From Apium graveolens (Eukaryota > Streptophyta > Magnoliopsida > Apiales > Apiaceae): DNA of 64,000 nucleotides. Below are positions 1 through 10,127 of this stretch, one piece after another. The notes under the pieces are model-generated. The model saw nothing but the letters and a program-made list of their open reading frames with translations. It had not been told where the DNA came from and ran no database searches. How positions within the stretch are numbered: position 1 is the stretch's first letter; every line of letters starts with the position of its first letter. Both the position numbers and the translations under genes were made by a program. The DNA lies in the NCBI RefSeq assembly GCF_009905375.1, contig NC_133647.1, positions 176,079,939-176,143,938 of the forward strand. The letters run 5' to 3'.

Positions 1-642
1 TTAAATAATTATTATGTGTGTTCAGTATCTATTCTGTGAGTTAATTGTTAAGTGATATCTGTACTTGAATATTCAAAACTAATATTAATTGAGTATTTTA
101 ATTTTTATATGTCCAAAATAAAATATAGATAATTGTCATATCTTCCATATTATTTTTATGTTGATTTATGAATTTATAAGAATCATATGAAATTTCTAAA
201 ATCTTTTTCCGGGTAATTAAAATCTATTTTATAAAAACGGGAACCAACCGACGTCAACCGTTGTTACGTTTTTGGAACCCGAAACTCTTCCGAGAACTCC
301 TTCATAACCTGATTGTAATATTCCAAACATTTTCCATGTTTCGACTTTTTCGATCCGGCGTACGGTTTGTCCTGCGCGGGTCCCGGCGCAACATTTTCGA
401 TACAATATTCATTTCGGTAAATCAATAAAACCCGTATTTTCGATAAACGGGAGCTTTTTATTAAACTATTCCAATTATCACTTCGTAGTACGTGTAACTG
501 GGCGCTGAGACCAAGACCGCAGTACAAATTGTACTGATTTGGATAATTATCCCGAAAACCGATACCGTTTGGATCAGTTTTTATAAATAAACGTACCATT
601 TTATATCCGTAATGATCCAACGAGATACTAATTTTCCGTAAT

Positions 643-650
643 TATAAATA
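643..650 (+). promoter_or_regulatory. TATA box of the element 1 LTR promoter
   Basis: TATAAATA lies in a conserved context (CCGTAATTATAAATA). The same box is at 9921-9928 in the 3' LTR and, on the - strand, at 15536-15543 and 24712-24719 in element 2. Transcription would start roughly 30 bp downstream, near 675-685. That makes U3 about 0.7 kb and leaves a very long R-U5. The start site is inferred from TATA spacing only. Confidence 0.6.
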
Positions 651-864
651 GCCTTTTACCGTATTTTATTTCGTATCAAAATCATTTGCAGACAGATAAA
701 TATATAATTTTACAGAGAAAAATCCTATATACATAAAATGTTCTAAGAATCAAACAGCAAAACGAAGGCGCTACCAATCTCTGTTTTCAAAGCTTGAGTA
801 ACCAAAACGAAGGATTTGAAGTGTTCTATCAGATTCTGAGCTTTGTTTCACTGCAAAATCAAAG

Positions 865-3050
865 GTTTATTTTCTGAAAATTTATTTATTTTCGAATTTA
901 TTTTATTAAAAATATGAATTTTTGTTCGGATGATTGTTTGTATGATTTGATGATTCCATGTTATAGAGCTTGTTTTCCTGATGATTTTCATATGTCATAC
1001 GTCTGATTTGGAGTTCAATAACATGTTCAAATTTGAGTTTGATTTTCGAATTTTAAAATTAGGGTTTATAACCCGTATGAATGTTCTTAATTGAATTTGG
1101 GGGTTTCTTATTCTGTGATAGATTGATGTTGTGTTATAGTGGGTTGTGTTCTTTGTGAAATTTGCAATCCATTCGTATAAGTTTCATGAACCAACGAGGT
1201 CTGTAGAGAATGGAGTTGTGTTTTGAAGTTTTCTAATGTTCGCCGGAAACTGGAAAATTTCACGGCCAAATTCCGGCCAACTCAGGGATTGTTAGGTTGT
1301 TTTGATTGCATGGTTGTGTTCCTGATGTTGTGTAGATGTGATCTGGAGGTGTTGGTGGGGTGAGGTCGCCGGGAACGTGTTCTCCGACCACCCCTGTATT
1401 TTCCGGCGACGGGCCTGGAAAATTACAGTTTAGTACCTATAATTTTAAAAATGATGCAGTTTGGTACCTGAAGTTTCCAGACTTTGCAAAAATAGGATTC
1501 CTGTTTTAAAATTATTTAAAAATCATATTTCCTATTTATTTTTATTATAAAAATCCGTTTTTAATTTCTGAAAATTCTAAAAATTATTATTTTAATTCTG
1601 AAAATTATTTTTAATTCACAAATAAATCTGAATTAATTAGTTAATTAATTTTAGTTAATTTTAATTGATTAATTAGTCAATTAATTTGAAAATTAATTGA
1701 TTAATTGATTTAATTAATTATTAATTGATTTTTAATTAATTATTTAATTAGATTTAATTATTTAAAAATGATTTAAAAATTTCGAAAAATAGTTTCGAGC
1801 TTTAAAATATTATTCTAAATTATTTTCAAGGCTCGATAATTATTCTAAAATTGTTTCGGAGCCAGAATTGGCCAACCGAACCCTGATTATTATTCCGAAA
1901 TTGATCTAACGACCCGTTTTAATTCCGAAAAATGTTTTAAAAATCATTTTAAATACCCGAAAGTATATTTATGACCCGAGACTTCTTTATAAATGATATG
2001 TCATTGATTATGTGATGTATTATGTGTTATACATAATTTTTTGTTTGACTATCGGTATATATATTCGATATTTACTTGGTTATTGCATAGATTTCAATCC
2101 GTTAATCGGATTTGGGTAAAACGAAGGGTAGCTAGAAGTATGTGTTGAATAAGAACTCTATGAGTTGATGATTGATAGATGCTTATGATATGTGAGCAGA
2201 AGAGGCAAGACGTAGGAAAGGGAAACAGATAGTTGAGGAGTAAGAAGATTGAGATTGGAAGCGAGTGCAGCGTAGTAAGCCAATACCAGGCAAGTGTTCT
2301 GATCTTTCTCGAGATATTGTAGTACTTGATAGTCTTATTGATATTGCAAGTGCTTGAAGCACTGAAACCCAACCCTGATTCCAGTTATTATTCTTGAGCC
2401 ATGAACCTTATTCTTTCTAGACCATTGATTGTTGAATACTCAAACACGAACCTCAAGCATACGATACTACTCTACAAATACATACAAACAAAATCCCAAA
2501 CACTGAACTGAATTACTTGTATACTCAATCATTGCATCCTATGCTTTGAAAGCCCAAATCTTTGAAACCCTGAAATGTTGATTCCTTTGTTATCCAATTC
2601 TTTCATTACCCATCATCCAAGCTTTTAAATTACTTTATTGATCCTTACAAAGATTGAAACCCTTTCATTGTTAAACACTCATTGTTGTTAATGATTCTGG
2701 TTATTGTTTATTATTGCATATTCTGTTATTATGTTAGAATTGGATTGTTTTTATAAAATTGTGGACCAGATTCGTGGTCAGACCATATAATGGTCAAGTT
2801 AGGCCAATGTGTGCCTTGGATCCAGTAGTTAGAGCAATGCTGTGTGCCTTGCTCGGGGTTAGTGCGTGACTGATCAGCAGCCTAACCTTGGTTTTTAAAT
2901 TAAAAGTATAATATCCAATTCTAAATCATAATCCATTGTTCACTTGATATCATAATCATGTTCACCTGATGATCATTATTCTCAGTTTTGTCATTGTGAC
3001 TTGCTGAGCTAGTTAGCTCATTTGTGCGATGTTGTTTATATTCTTTCCAG
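865..3050 (+). other. Putative 5'-leader intron inside the element 1 LTR
   Basis: A donor-like AAAG|GTTTAT begins about 185 bp after the inferred transcription start. An acceptor with a pyrimidine-rich tract, TTCTTTCCAG, ends at 3050. The stretch between is T/A-rich, as plant introns are. Matching GT...AG pairs sit at the same places in element 2 (12976-15329 and 22153-24505, - strand), in the D LTR (59494-61839) and, much shorter, in the TRIM-like LTRs (10321-10814 and 11603-12096, - strand). The donors differ in sequence between subfamilies but stay donor-like. Splicing itself is inferred. Confidence 0.45.
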
Positions 3051-3403
3051 TTAAAAAGGAACCAGTTAGTAGCGAGGATCCCCAGTCCAGCGCGAGAGCT
3101 AGGGGTTCAGGTTGAGAAAGCTGAGCTAGTAGGCTTCTTTTGGGATAATTTAAGTTTGTAAAAGTTTGTAATCATGCTTAATACTCAGTTTGAGTTTGAA
3201 ATAGTTGGGATTTGAACGGTTTGTAATATATTAGTGTGTTTGGCTTGTGTGCATACTTTAACCTGATGCGATCCGTGGTAGTTGGTAAGTAGGGTCATTG
3301 CATATTATTATTATTATCTTTATTATTGTTATAAGCAGGTTCTAAATAAGGTGTGTGTGTGGACCCCAAACTTCTGACCCGGGTTTGGAGGGCGCCACAG
3401 GTT

Positions 3404-3415
3404 TGGTATCAGAGC
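3404..3415 (+). promoter_or_regulatory. Primer binding site, tRNA-iMet type (element 1)
   Basis: TGGTATCAGAGC lies 4 bp after the end of the 5' LTR. This is the usual plant retrotransposon PBS, complementary to the 3' end of initiator tRNA-Met, where minus-strand DNA synthesis starts. Confidence 0.9.
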
Positions 3416-3597
3416 TACAGGTTATAAGTCACTGACACAAGCCTAGGTTGACAGGAATGGGTAGAGGGTTAGGATTAGAAGTAAGGAATAGAAAGATAGA
3501 ACGTTGAGAGGCTGAGTGCTTCGGTATATCAGGTATTAGTATAGCTTGCATTTTGGAACGAGATTCTTATATTGCGATATGATTTCAGATAGCAGAG

Positions 3598-4116
3598 ATG
3601 GCCGACTCTTTTATTCCCGTATCAGCTGATCACTCAGAGCCTTCAGTTGGAGTGCCGTTTTCGCATCCACGTCCTGTTGTTCCACCAGCATTGGCTATTC
3701 TACCTCCACCGGTGTTGCAGCCCGTACCACTGCAGGCTATTTCACCTCCAGGCATGAGGCCACCTGTCAGAGGACCTCCACCAGCTGATTCAGATTCCAC
3801 TGGGCATTCAGTTGCGAGTGCCCCATTCCAGTCTACATTGCCCCCAGTTCCTTATTACCGGTATGAGGCTCTTCTATTGGAGCGTGATTCCTTGTTGGCT
3901 CAGATCAGAGAGCTACAGCATATCATCAGGACTACAGATGTTGATCGTGGTGTGAGGGAGCTTCGAGAGGAGATTCATGTGACACGGAGGGTTCTTGTGG
4001 CTAGGATATATGGAGCTACACTACCTGGCAGAGGCCCTGATGCACTGATGGGCTGGGCTACTGAGGTGATGGAGGACTTTGAGAGGCTGGCAGGACCAGA
4101 GTTTCCTTGGAGCTGA
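3598..4116 (+). CDS. ORF1: extra 172-aa Pro-rich/coiled-coil protein upstream of gag
   Basis: This is an intact 172-codon ORF between the PBS and gag, in the sense direction. Residues about 20-85 are very rich in proline (repeated PP and PPxP). Residues about 85-140 look helical and charged, with heptad-like leucines (motifs LLLERDSLLAQIRELQ and VRELREEIHV), suggesting a coiled coil. The end is rich in aromatic and acidic residues. It has no zinc knuckle, protease or polymerase motif and no signal peptide. A decayed counterpart starts at 21622 (- strand) in element 2, with the recognisable early motif 'STDHLE' against 'SADHSE' here. That argues the frame was maintained in both subfamilies. 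I do not recognise the protein. The Pro-rich plus coiled-coil layout suggests self-association or a Gag accessory role, which is a guess. Confidence 0.6.
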   Translation: MADSFIPVSADHSEPSVGVPFSHPRPVVPPALAILPPPVLQPVPLQAISPPGMRPPVRGPPPADSDSTGHSVASAPFQSTLPPVPYYRYEALLLERDSLLAQIRELQHIIRTTDVDRGVRELREEIHVTRRVLVARIYGATLPGRGPDALMGWATEVMEDFERLAGPEFPWS

Positions 4117-4581
4117 GTTAGAGATTCAGAGATGGAGATACGGAGCAGTGTTGTTATGATTGTATAGTATGTACTCTAGTGTGTAGTGTGTGGATCAGTA
4201 GACTTTTGAGTTGTATTTATAGACTAGCTATGCTGACTAGTGAGTAGGTTGTTGTACCCTTTTTGCTTTTACTTCCGAAGCGTCCTTACGCTTGTACTAC
4301 CCTAAAACTTTTGATCTATATATATATCAGTACCTTTTTCCTTTCCAGCACTGTCATTTACTTTATCGCACCTGTTTTACTTTACCTTATTTATTGCACC
4401 AGTTATACCCTGTGATACCATGTACCCTGTTTTCCATAACTGTTTATATTCTGTAAAGAAGCATGCAATTTACTTAGTTACAACTGTTTTCAAAAAAGAG
4501 ATATTCTAGTTTTACAAAACTTTTCTTTTATGCAAATATTTGGTTCAAAAGCTAAATAAATTGATTGATTCTTTACAGAAA
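4117..4581 (+). other. ORF1-gag spacer with splice-acceptor-like end
   Basis: This is about 465 bp without a convincing gene. It is T-rich in its second half and ends in ATTCTTTACAG (through 4578), three bases before the likely gag ATG. A second pyrimidine-rich stretch ending in CAG lies near 4348. It could be the 3' part of an intron that brings gag near the cap, for example with the LTR donor at 864. No transcript evidence is available here. Confidence 0.4.
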
Positions 4582-5745
4582 ATGCCTCCCAAAAGAAATA
4601 CTCGCACCAACACCCAGAATGAAGAAACCAACAACAATAACAACCAAGATGATACAAATCCCAATGTGAACCCAGGACCCATGGACCCAGCAATAGCCCA
4701 GATTCTTCAAATCTTGGCCCAACAAACAGTTCACCTGGCACAACAACAACAAAGACAGACCAATCCCCAGGTAACTTTCAAAACTTTTCAGGCAGTAAAC
4801 CCACCAGAATTCAAGGGTTCCTTAGAGCCAATTAAAGCAAATGTTTGGTTAAAAGAAATAGAAAAGGCATTTGCCTTAATGAAAGTGAAGGAGGAACAGA
4901 AGGTTGAGTTTGCAAGTTACTATCTGAAGAATGAAGCCACCTATTGGTGGGAGATGGTGAAGACATTGGAAGGTACGGATGTTATTGCTTGGGAAAGCTT
5001 CAAGGAATTGTTTCTAGAAAAGTATTTTCCTCAGTTTGTTCAAGATCAGATGGAGCTGACGTTTTTAGAGTTAAAACAAGGGAATATGTCGGTAACAGAT
5101 TATGAGGGTAAGTTTGAGGAATTGTCAAGGTATGTGCCATCGTATGTTGATACTGATAGAAAGAAAGCTAAGAGATTCCAGCAGGGTTTGAAACCATGGA
5201 TCAGGGGGAAAGTAGCTATTTTTGAATTGGAGACTTATGCAGGAATAGTACAAAAGGCTATGATCGCAGAAACGGAGAGTGAGATATTCCAGAAGGAAAA
5301 GGAAAGCAAGAAAAGGAAAGTTGAAGGAAGTGAGGGTCAGTCACAACCAGGGAAGTTTCCAAACTTTAAGAAGGGCAAGTTCCAGCCAGGGAGGAATTTT
5401 AATTTCAGAAGACAAAATGCAGGAGACGGAGGACAGGGCAACCGTCCAGCTAATGTGAATCAGCCGAATCAGTTGAGATTAACTTTTCCAGATTGTCAAG
5501 TTTGTGGAAAGAAGCATGGAGGAGTTTGTAACAAGTTGAATATGGTATGTTTTAAATGCAACCAGAAAGGGCACTATTCAAGGGAGTGCCGAAATCAGCC
5601 AGTAAGAGAGCCAACAAATAAGTATCAGCCTATCCGGAATCCAGCAGTGAAGGTTCCAGCCATTGGATTTACATGCTTTAAATGTGGAAAGCCAGGACAT
5701 ATGGCAGGGATTGCAAGACACCAGCCCCAGTCAGTAATGCATTGA
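4582..5745 (+). CDS. gag: Gag of element 1 (capsid plus zinc knuckles), frame broken at the 3' end
   Basis: Gag packages the element RNA into cytoplasmic virus-like particles. The frame is open from 4540, but the ATG at 4582 (start MPPKRNTRT) is preferred: it follows an acceptor-like site and begins the usual basic N-terminus. An N/Q-rich segment is followed by a Ty3-type capsid domain (about residues 70-230, with '[10 protein letters not shown]' and 'FLEKYFP'), then a basic linker. The first knuckle C-x2-C-x4-H-x4-C ([14 protein letters not shown]) is intact, near 5548-5589. The second starts as [10 protein letters not shown], but a single-base frame change near 5705 sends Gag into 13 wrong residues and a stop. 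Pol continues the knuckle in the other frame, overlapping by 64 bp. Tekay elements usually have one continuous gag-pol frame, so I read this as a mutation rather than programmed shifting. Confidence 0.85.
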   Translation: MPPKRNTRTNTQNEETNNNNNQDDTNPNVNPGPMDPAIAQILQILAQQTVHLAQQQQRQTNPQVTFKTFQAVNPPEFKGSLEPIKANVWLKEIEKAFALMKVKEEQKVEFASYYLKNEATYWWEMVKTLEGTDVIAWESFKELFLEKYFPQFVQDQMELTFLELKQGNMSVTDYEGKFEELSRYVPSYVDTDRKKAKRFQQGLKPWIRGKVAIFELETYAGIVQKAMIAETESEIFQKEKESKKRKVEGSEGQSQPGKFPNFKKGKFQPGRNFNFRRQNAGDGGQGNRPANVNQPNQLRLTFPDCQVCGKKHGGVCNKLNMVCFKCNQKGHYSRECRNQPVREPTNKYQPIRNPAVKVPAIGFTCFKCGKPGHMAGIARHQPQSVMH

Positions 5746-8700
5746 GGATTATGGGATCTACCCCAACCGTGAATGAGACTCCAAGGGCTAAAGTTTTTGA
5801 CATGTCAGTGAAGGATGCTATCCAGGATACGGATGTCGTGGCAGGTACGCTTAATGTGAATTCTTTATGTGCCAAAGTGTTAATAGATTCGGGAGCAACT
5901 CGATCGTTTGTTTCACAAGATTTTTTTAGTAAATTAAATTGTCCAGTTGCGTGCTTAAATGAAATAATGACTGTAGAATTATCAAATCAAGAACGTGTAA
6001 CTGTAAATCAAGTTTGTGGGAATTGTGAGGTTGAGATTTCTGGTAGTAAGTTTTGTATAGATTTGATACCATTCAAGTTAGGAGAATTTGATGTGATATT
6101 AGGGATGGATTGGCTATCTAAGCATGATGCTCAGATAGATTGTCGAAATAAGAAAGTAATGGTAAAAACGCCAGATGAAAGAATAATAACGTTCAAAGGT
6201 CAGAAACAAATAAAGAAGTTCTTAACAATGATTCAAGCCAAGAAGTTACTACGACAAGGATGCGAGCATTTCGTAGCATACGTGATTGACAAGAGTCAGG
6301 AGCCAGCAAAACTTGAAGATATTCCAGTAGTGAATGAATTTCCAGACGTATTTCCCGACGAATTGCCAGGACTTCCTCCAGATAGAGAAATTGAATTTGC
6401 AATCGACTTAGCACCTGGAACAGAACCAGTATCCAAGGCCCCGTACAGGATGGTGCCTGTTGAGATGAAAGAGTTAGCGAAGCAATTGCAAGAGCTGTTA
6501 GAGAAAGGAGTAATCAGACCCAGTGTGTCCCCGTGGGGTGCACCGGTATTATTTGTCAAGAAGAAAGATGGAAGCATGAGACTGTGCATCGACTATAGGG
6601 AGCTCAACAAGCTGACAATCAAGAACAAATATCCGTTACATAGAATCGATGATCTGTTTGACCAGTTGAAGGGAGCCAAGTATTTCTCCAAAATTGATTT
6701 AAGATCGGGATATCATCAACTGAAAATCAAGCTAGAAGATATACCAAAGACAGCTTTCAGAACAAGGTATGGACATTACGAGTTTTTAGTGATGTCTTTT
6801 GGATTGACCAATGCCCCGGTAGCGTTTATGGACCTGATGAACAGAATTTTTAAGGAGTATTTGGATAAGTTTGTTATTGTGTTTATAGACGATATTTTAA
6901 TCTATTCAAAAACGGAAGAGGATCACGCAGAACACATGAGAACGACTTTGGAGATTTTAAGGAAAAAGAAGTTATATGCTAAATTGTCGAAGTGTGAGTT
7001 TTGGCTACAAGAAGTTCAGTTCTTAGGACACATAGTCAGTAACGAAGGGATCAAAGTGGACCCGGCAAAGATCGAAGCAATTACAAATTGGGAGAGACCG
7101 AGAACACCCACTGAGGTAAGAAGTTTCTTGGGATTGGCAGGATACTATCGACGATTCGTTCAGAATTTCTCAAGGATTGCCACACCATTGACAAAGCTTA
7201 CACGAAAGAATGAAAGGTTTATGTGGAATGACAAGTGTGAAGAAAGTTTTCAAGAATTGAAGCGGAGATTAATCACGGCACCTGTTTTGTCACTTCCAGA
7301 CGATCAAGGGAATTTTGTAATTTATAGCGATGCTTCTCACAAAGGATTAGGATGTGTTCTTATGCAGCACGACAAGGTGATTGCGTATGCGTCAAAGCAA
7401 TTAAAACCACACAAACAGAAATATCCTACTCATGACTTGGAGCTAGCAGCTATAGTTTTCGCTTTGAAGATTTGGAGACATTATTTGTATGGAGAAAAGT
7501 GTGAGATTTTCACGGATCATAAAAGTTTGAAATATATATTTACCCAGAAGGAACTTAATATGAGGCAAAGAAGATGGTTAGAATTGATCAAGGATTATGA
7601 TTGCTCAATTAATTATCATCCCGGTAAGGCGAACGTTGTAGCAGATGCGTTAAGTCGGAAGGAAAGGTTAAATGTGATATCCGTACCTGAAGAAATATAT
7701 AAAGAATTTCAGAAATTGGAATTGGAGATTAGAATTTGCAAGTCTGAGGAAGCAAAAGTGTACAGTATGATTTTCCAACCGGAGTTATTGGAGAAAATAA
7801 AGAAATGCCAGAAAGAGGTAATGGATCAAGATATAAATAGTTTGGTAGGTGAGGAATTATGCACGCAACAAGATGATCAAGGTATTCTTAGGTTTTCTTC
7901 AAAAGTTTGGATTCCACCAGTGACGGAGCTGAAAAATGAAATTTTACAAGAGGCACATAGTTCAAGATATTCCATCCATCCAGGGAGTACCAAAATGTAC
8001 AGAGATTTAAAGAAGAATTATTGGTGGCCAGATATGAAGAGGGAAATTGCGGAATGGGTTAGCAAATGTTATACCTGTCAGAGAGTTAAAGTAGAGCATC
8101 AGAGACCAAGCGGATTGCTACAGCCATTGGAGATTCCAGAGTGGAAGTGGGAACATATTACCATGGATTTCATAGTTGGATTACCAAGGACAAGAGCTAA
8201 TCATGCTACCATTTGGATTATAGTGGATAGACTTACCAAGTCAGCTCATTTTCTGCCTATAAATGAAAGATTTTCGCTCGACAAGTTAGTCCATATGTAC
8301 CTAAAAGAAATTGTAATTCGTCATGGAGTTCCAGTGTCTATAGTATCTGATCGAGATCCAAGGTTTAATTCAAGATTCTGGAAGAGTTTTCAAGAATGTT
8401 TGGGAACAAGATTGAATATGAGTACGGCCTATCACCCGCAGACGGACGGCCAAAGTGAAAGAACGATCCAGACAATCGAGGACATGCTACGTGTTTGTGC
8501 TATTGATTTCAAAGGAACTTGGGACGAGCATTTACCCCTGGTAGAATTTGCTTATAACAACAGTTATCACGCCAGCATTTGGATGCCACCTTATGAAGCC
8601 CTCTATGGACTCAAATGTAGATCTCCAGTATATTGGGACGAAGTAGGAGAATGCAAAATACTCGGACCTGAATTGGTGCAGCAGACAAAGGAAGTTGTTG

Positions 8701-9203
8701 AAATTATCCAGAAGAGATTAATAGCCGCACAAGATCGTCAGAGGAAATATGCAGACCAGTCAAGAAAAGACATAGAATTTGAAGAAGGAAGCTTGGTATT
8801 ATTGAAAGTATCACCGTGGAAAGGACTAACGAGGTTTGGGAAGAAAGGGAAGTTAAGCCCAAGATATGTCGGACCTTTTGAAATCCTAAAGCGCATTGGC
8901 AAAGTAGCTTACGAGTTGGCGTTACCTCCGCACATAGAGCACATTCACAATATTTTTCACGTATGGATGCTCAAGAAATATAATCCAGACTCTAGGCATG
9001 TAATTGAATATGAGCCAATAGAGCTTCAGGCAGATTTATCATATGTAGAGAGTCCGATAGAGATTTTAGAGGAAAGAGAGAAATTATTGAGGAATAAAGT
9101 GGTGAAGTTAGTAAAAGTATTATGGAGAAACCCAAAGGTTGAAGAGTCAACCTGGGAGTTAGAAAGTGATATGAGAGAAAAGTACCCTCATTTGTTTTCT
9201 TAG
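5682..9203 (+). CDS. pol: Pol polyprotein of element 1: PR-RT-RNaseH-IN-chromodomain
   Basis: 1173 codons are open. The first ATG is not a natural start; the frame is the continuation of Gag after a one-base shift. Protease: D-S-G at residues 69-71. Reverse transcriptase: about 215-460, catalytic FIDD at 401-404. RNase H: D550, E587, D612 and D655 (in ADALSR). Integrase: zinc finger H759, H766, C796, C799; catalytic D829 (MDFIVGLP), D890 (VSDRDP) and E926 (DGQSER). Then comes the GPFEIL region and, from about 1115, a chromodomain-like end (EERE...VLWRNP...TWELESDM) that in chromoviruses guides integration into heterochromatin. All catalytic residues are present. One oddity is ASIWMPP where the family usually has G in place of W. 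This is the least damaged pol in the window. Confidence 0.93.
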   Translation: MWKARTYGRDCKTPAPVSNALRIMGSTPTVNETPRAKVFDMSVKDAIQDTDVVAGTLNVNSLCAKVLIDSGATRSFVSQDFFSKLNCPVACLNEIMTVELSNQERVTVNQVCGNCEVEISGSKFCIDLIPFKLGEFDVILGMDWLSKHDAQIDCRNKKVMVKTPDERIITFKGQKQIKKFLTMIQAKKLLRQGCEHFVAYVIDKSQEPAKLEDIPVVNEFPDVFPDELPGLPPDREIEFAIDLAPGTEPVSKAPYRMVPVEMKELAKQLQELLEKGVIRPSVSPWGAPVLFVKKKDGSMRLCIDYRELNKLTIKNKYPLHRIDDLFDQLKGAKYFSKIDLRSGYHQLKIKLEDIPKTAFRTRYGHYEFLVMSFGLTNAPVAFMDLMNRIFKEYLDKFVIVFIDDILIYSKTEEDHAEHMRTTLEILRKKKLYAKLSKCEFWLQEVQFLGHIVSNEGIKVDPAKIEAITNWERPRTPTEVRSFLGLAGYYRRFVQNFSRIATPLTKLTRKNERFMWNDKCEESFQELKRRLITAPVLSLPDDQGNFVIYSDASHKGLGCVLMQHDKVIAYASKQLKPHKQKYPTHDLELAAIVFALKIWRHYLYGEKCEIFTDHKSLKYIFTQKELNMRQRRWLELIKDYDCSINYHPGKANVVADALSRKERLNVISVPEEIYKEFQKLELEIRICKSEEAKVYSMIFQPELLEKIKKCQKEVMDQDINSLVGEELCTQQDDQGILRFSSKVWIPPVTELKNEILQEAHSSRYSIHPGSTKMYRDLKKNYWWPDMKREIAEWVSKCYTCQRVKVEHQRPSGLLQPLEIPEWKWEHITMDFIVGLPRTRANHATIWIIVDRLTKSAHFLPINERFSLDKLVHMYLKEIVIRHGVPVSIVSDRDPRFNSRFWKSFQECLGTRLNMSTAYHPQTDGQSERTIQTIEDMLRVCAIDFKGTWDEHLPLVEFAYNNSYHASIWMPPYEALYGLKCRSPVYWDEVGECKILGPELVQQTKEVVEIIQKRLIAAQDRQRKYADQSRKDIEFEEGSLVLLKVSPWKGLTRFGKKGKLSPRYVGPFEILKRIGKVAYELALPPHIEHIHNIFHVWMLKKYNPDSRHVIEYEPIELQADLSYVESPIEILEEREKLLRNKVVKLVKVLWRNPKVEESTWELESDMREKYPHLFS

Positions 9204-9228
9204 GAGATTCTGAGGACAGAATCCTTTT

Positions 9229-9241
9229 AAAGGGGGAAGGA
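9229..9241 (+). promoter_or_regulatory. Polypurine tract of element 1
   Basis: AAAGGGGGAAGGA lies directly before the 3' LTR start (TGTAATATCC at 9242). It primes plus-strand DNA synthesis. The same tract appears before the D LTR (about 58615-58629) and, inverted, at 16221-16236 in element 2. Confidence 0.85.
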
Positions 9242-10127
9242 TGTAATATCCGGGATATATCGTGTAATTATTTTTGCTATTAAATAATTATTATGTGTGT
9301 TCAGTATCTATTCTGTGAGTTAATTGTTAAGTGATATCTGTACTTGAATATTCAAAAATAATATTAATTGAGTATTTTAATTTTTATATGTCCAAAATAA
9401 AATATAGATAATTGTCATATCTTCCTAATTATTTTTATGTTGATTTATGAATTTATAAGAATCATATGAAATTTCTAAAATCTTTTTCCGGGTAATTAAA
9501 ATCTATTTTATAAAAACGGGAACCAACCGACGTCAACCGTTGTTACGTTTTTGGAACCCGAAACTCTTCCGAGAACTCCTTCCTAACCTATTGTAATATT
9601 CCAAGCATTTTCCATGTTTCGACTTTTTCGATCCGGCGTACGGTTTGTCCTGCGCGGGTCCCGGCGCAACATTTTCGATACAACATTCATTTCGGTAAAT
9701 CAATAAAACCCGTATTTTTGATAAACGGGAGCTTTTTATTAAACTATTCCAATTATCACTTCGTAGTACGTGTAACTGGGCGCTGAGACCAAGACCGCAG
9801 TACAAATTGTACTGATTTGGATAATTATCCCGAAAACCGATACCGTTTGGATCAATTTTTATAAATAAATGTACCATTTTATATCCGGAATGATCCAACA
9901 TGATACTAATTTTCCGTAATTATAAATAACCTTTTACCGTATTTTATTTCGTATCAAAATCATTTGCAGACAGATAAATATATAATTTTACAGAGAAAAA
10001 TCCTATATACATAAAATGTTCTAAGAATCAAACAGCAAAACGAAGGCGTTACCAATCTCTGTTTTCAAAGCTTGAGTAACCAAAACGAAGGATTTGAAGT
10101 GTTCTATCAGATTCTGAGCTTTGTTTC
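9242..10127 (+). repeat. 3' LTR of element 1, segment 1
   Basis: This first part of the 3' LTR starts with TG and is collinear with the 5' LTR from window position 1 (position 9280 here). It carries the TATA box at 9921-9928. It stops at the target site GTTTC (10123-10127), where the TRIM-like element is inserted. Confidence 0.95.

Larger units (their letters stand above)
1..3399 (+). repeat. 5' LTR of element 1 (first ~38 bp outside window)
   Basis: The sequence matches the 3' LTR pieces at 9280-10127, 12507-12645 and 25398-27798 almost base for base. The LTR starts TGTAATATCC (seen in the 3' copy at 9242) and ends GGCGCCACA. It holds a TATA box at 643-650, an intron-like GT...AG stretch from 865 to 3050, an AT-rich block of TTAATT-type words (about 1610-1760), and the palindrome TGAGCTAGTTAGCTCA at 3005-3020. 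Small frames on either strand, such as 264-620 (-) and 2094-2372 (-), lie inside it. I do not count them as genes. Confidence 0.95.

Noticed and set aside
2094..2372. 92-codon - strand frame, repeated at 26497-26775
   Set aside because: It lies inside the element 1 LTR, within the putative intron, and repeats only because the LTR repeats. No domain, and no match in the element 2 LTR.
3404..3415. tRNA-Met gene fragments at the PBS positions
   Set aside because: Only 12-13 bases complementary to the tRNA 3' end occur, always next to an LTR. These are primer sites, not tRNA genes.
5682..5745. Programmed -1 frameshift between gag and pol of element 1
   Set aside because: No slippery heptamer is apparent at the shift, and the frame change falls inside a zinc knuckle, which is not where a functional shift would be placed.
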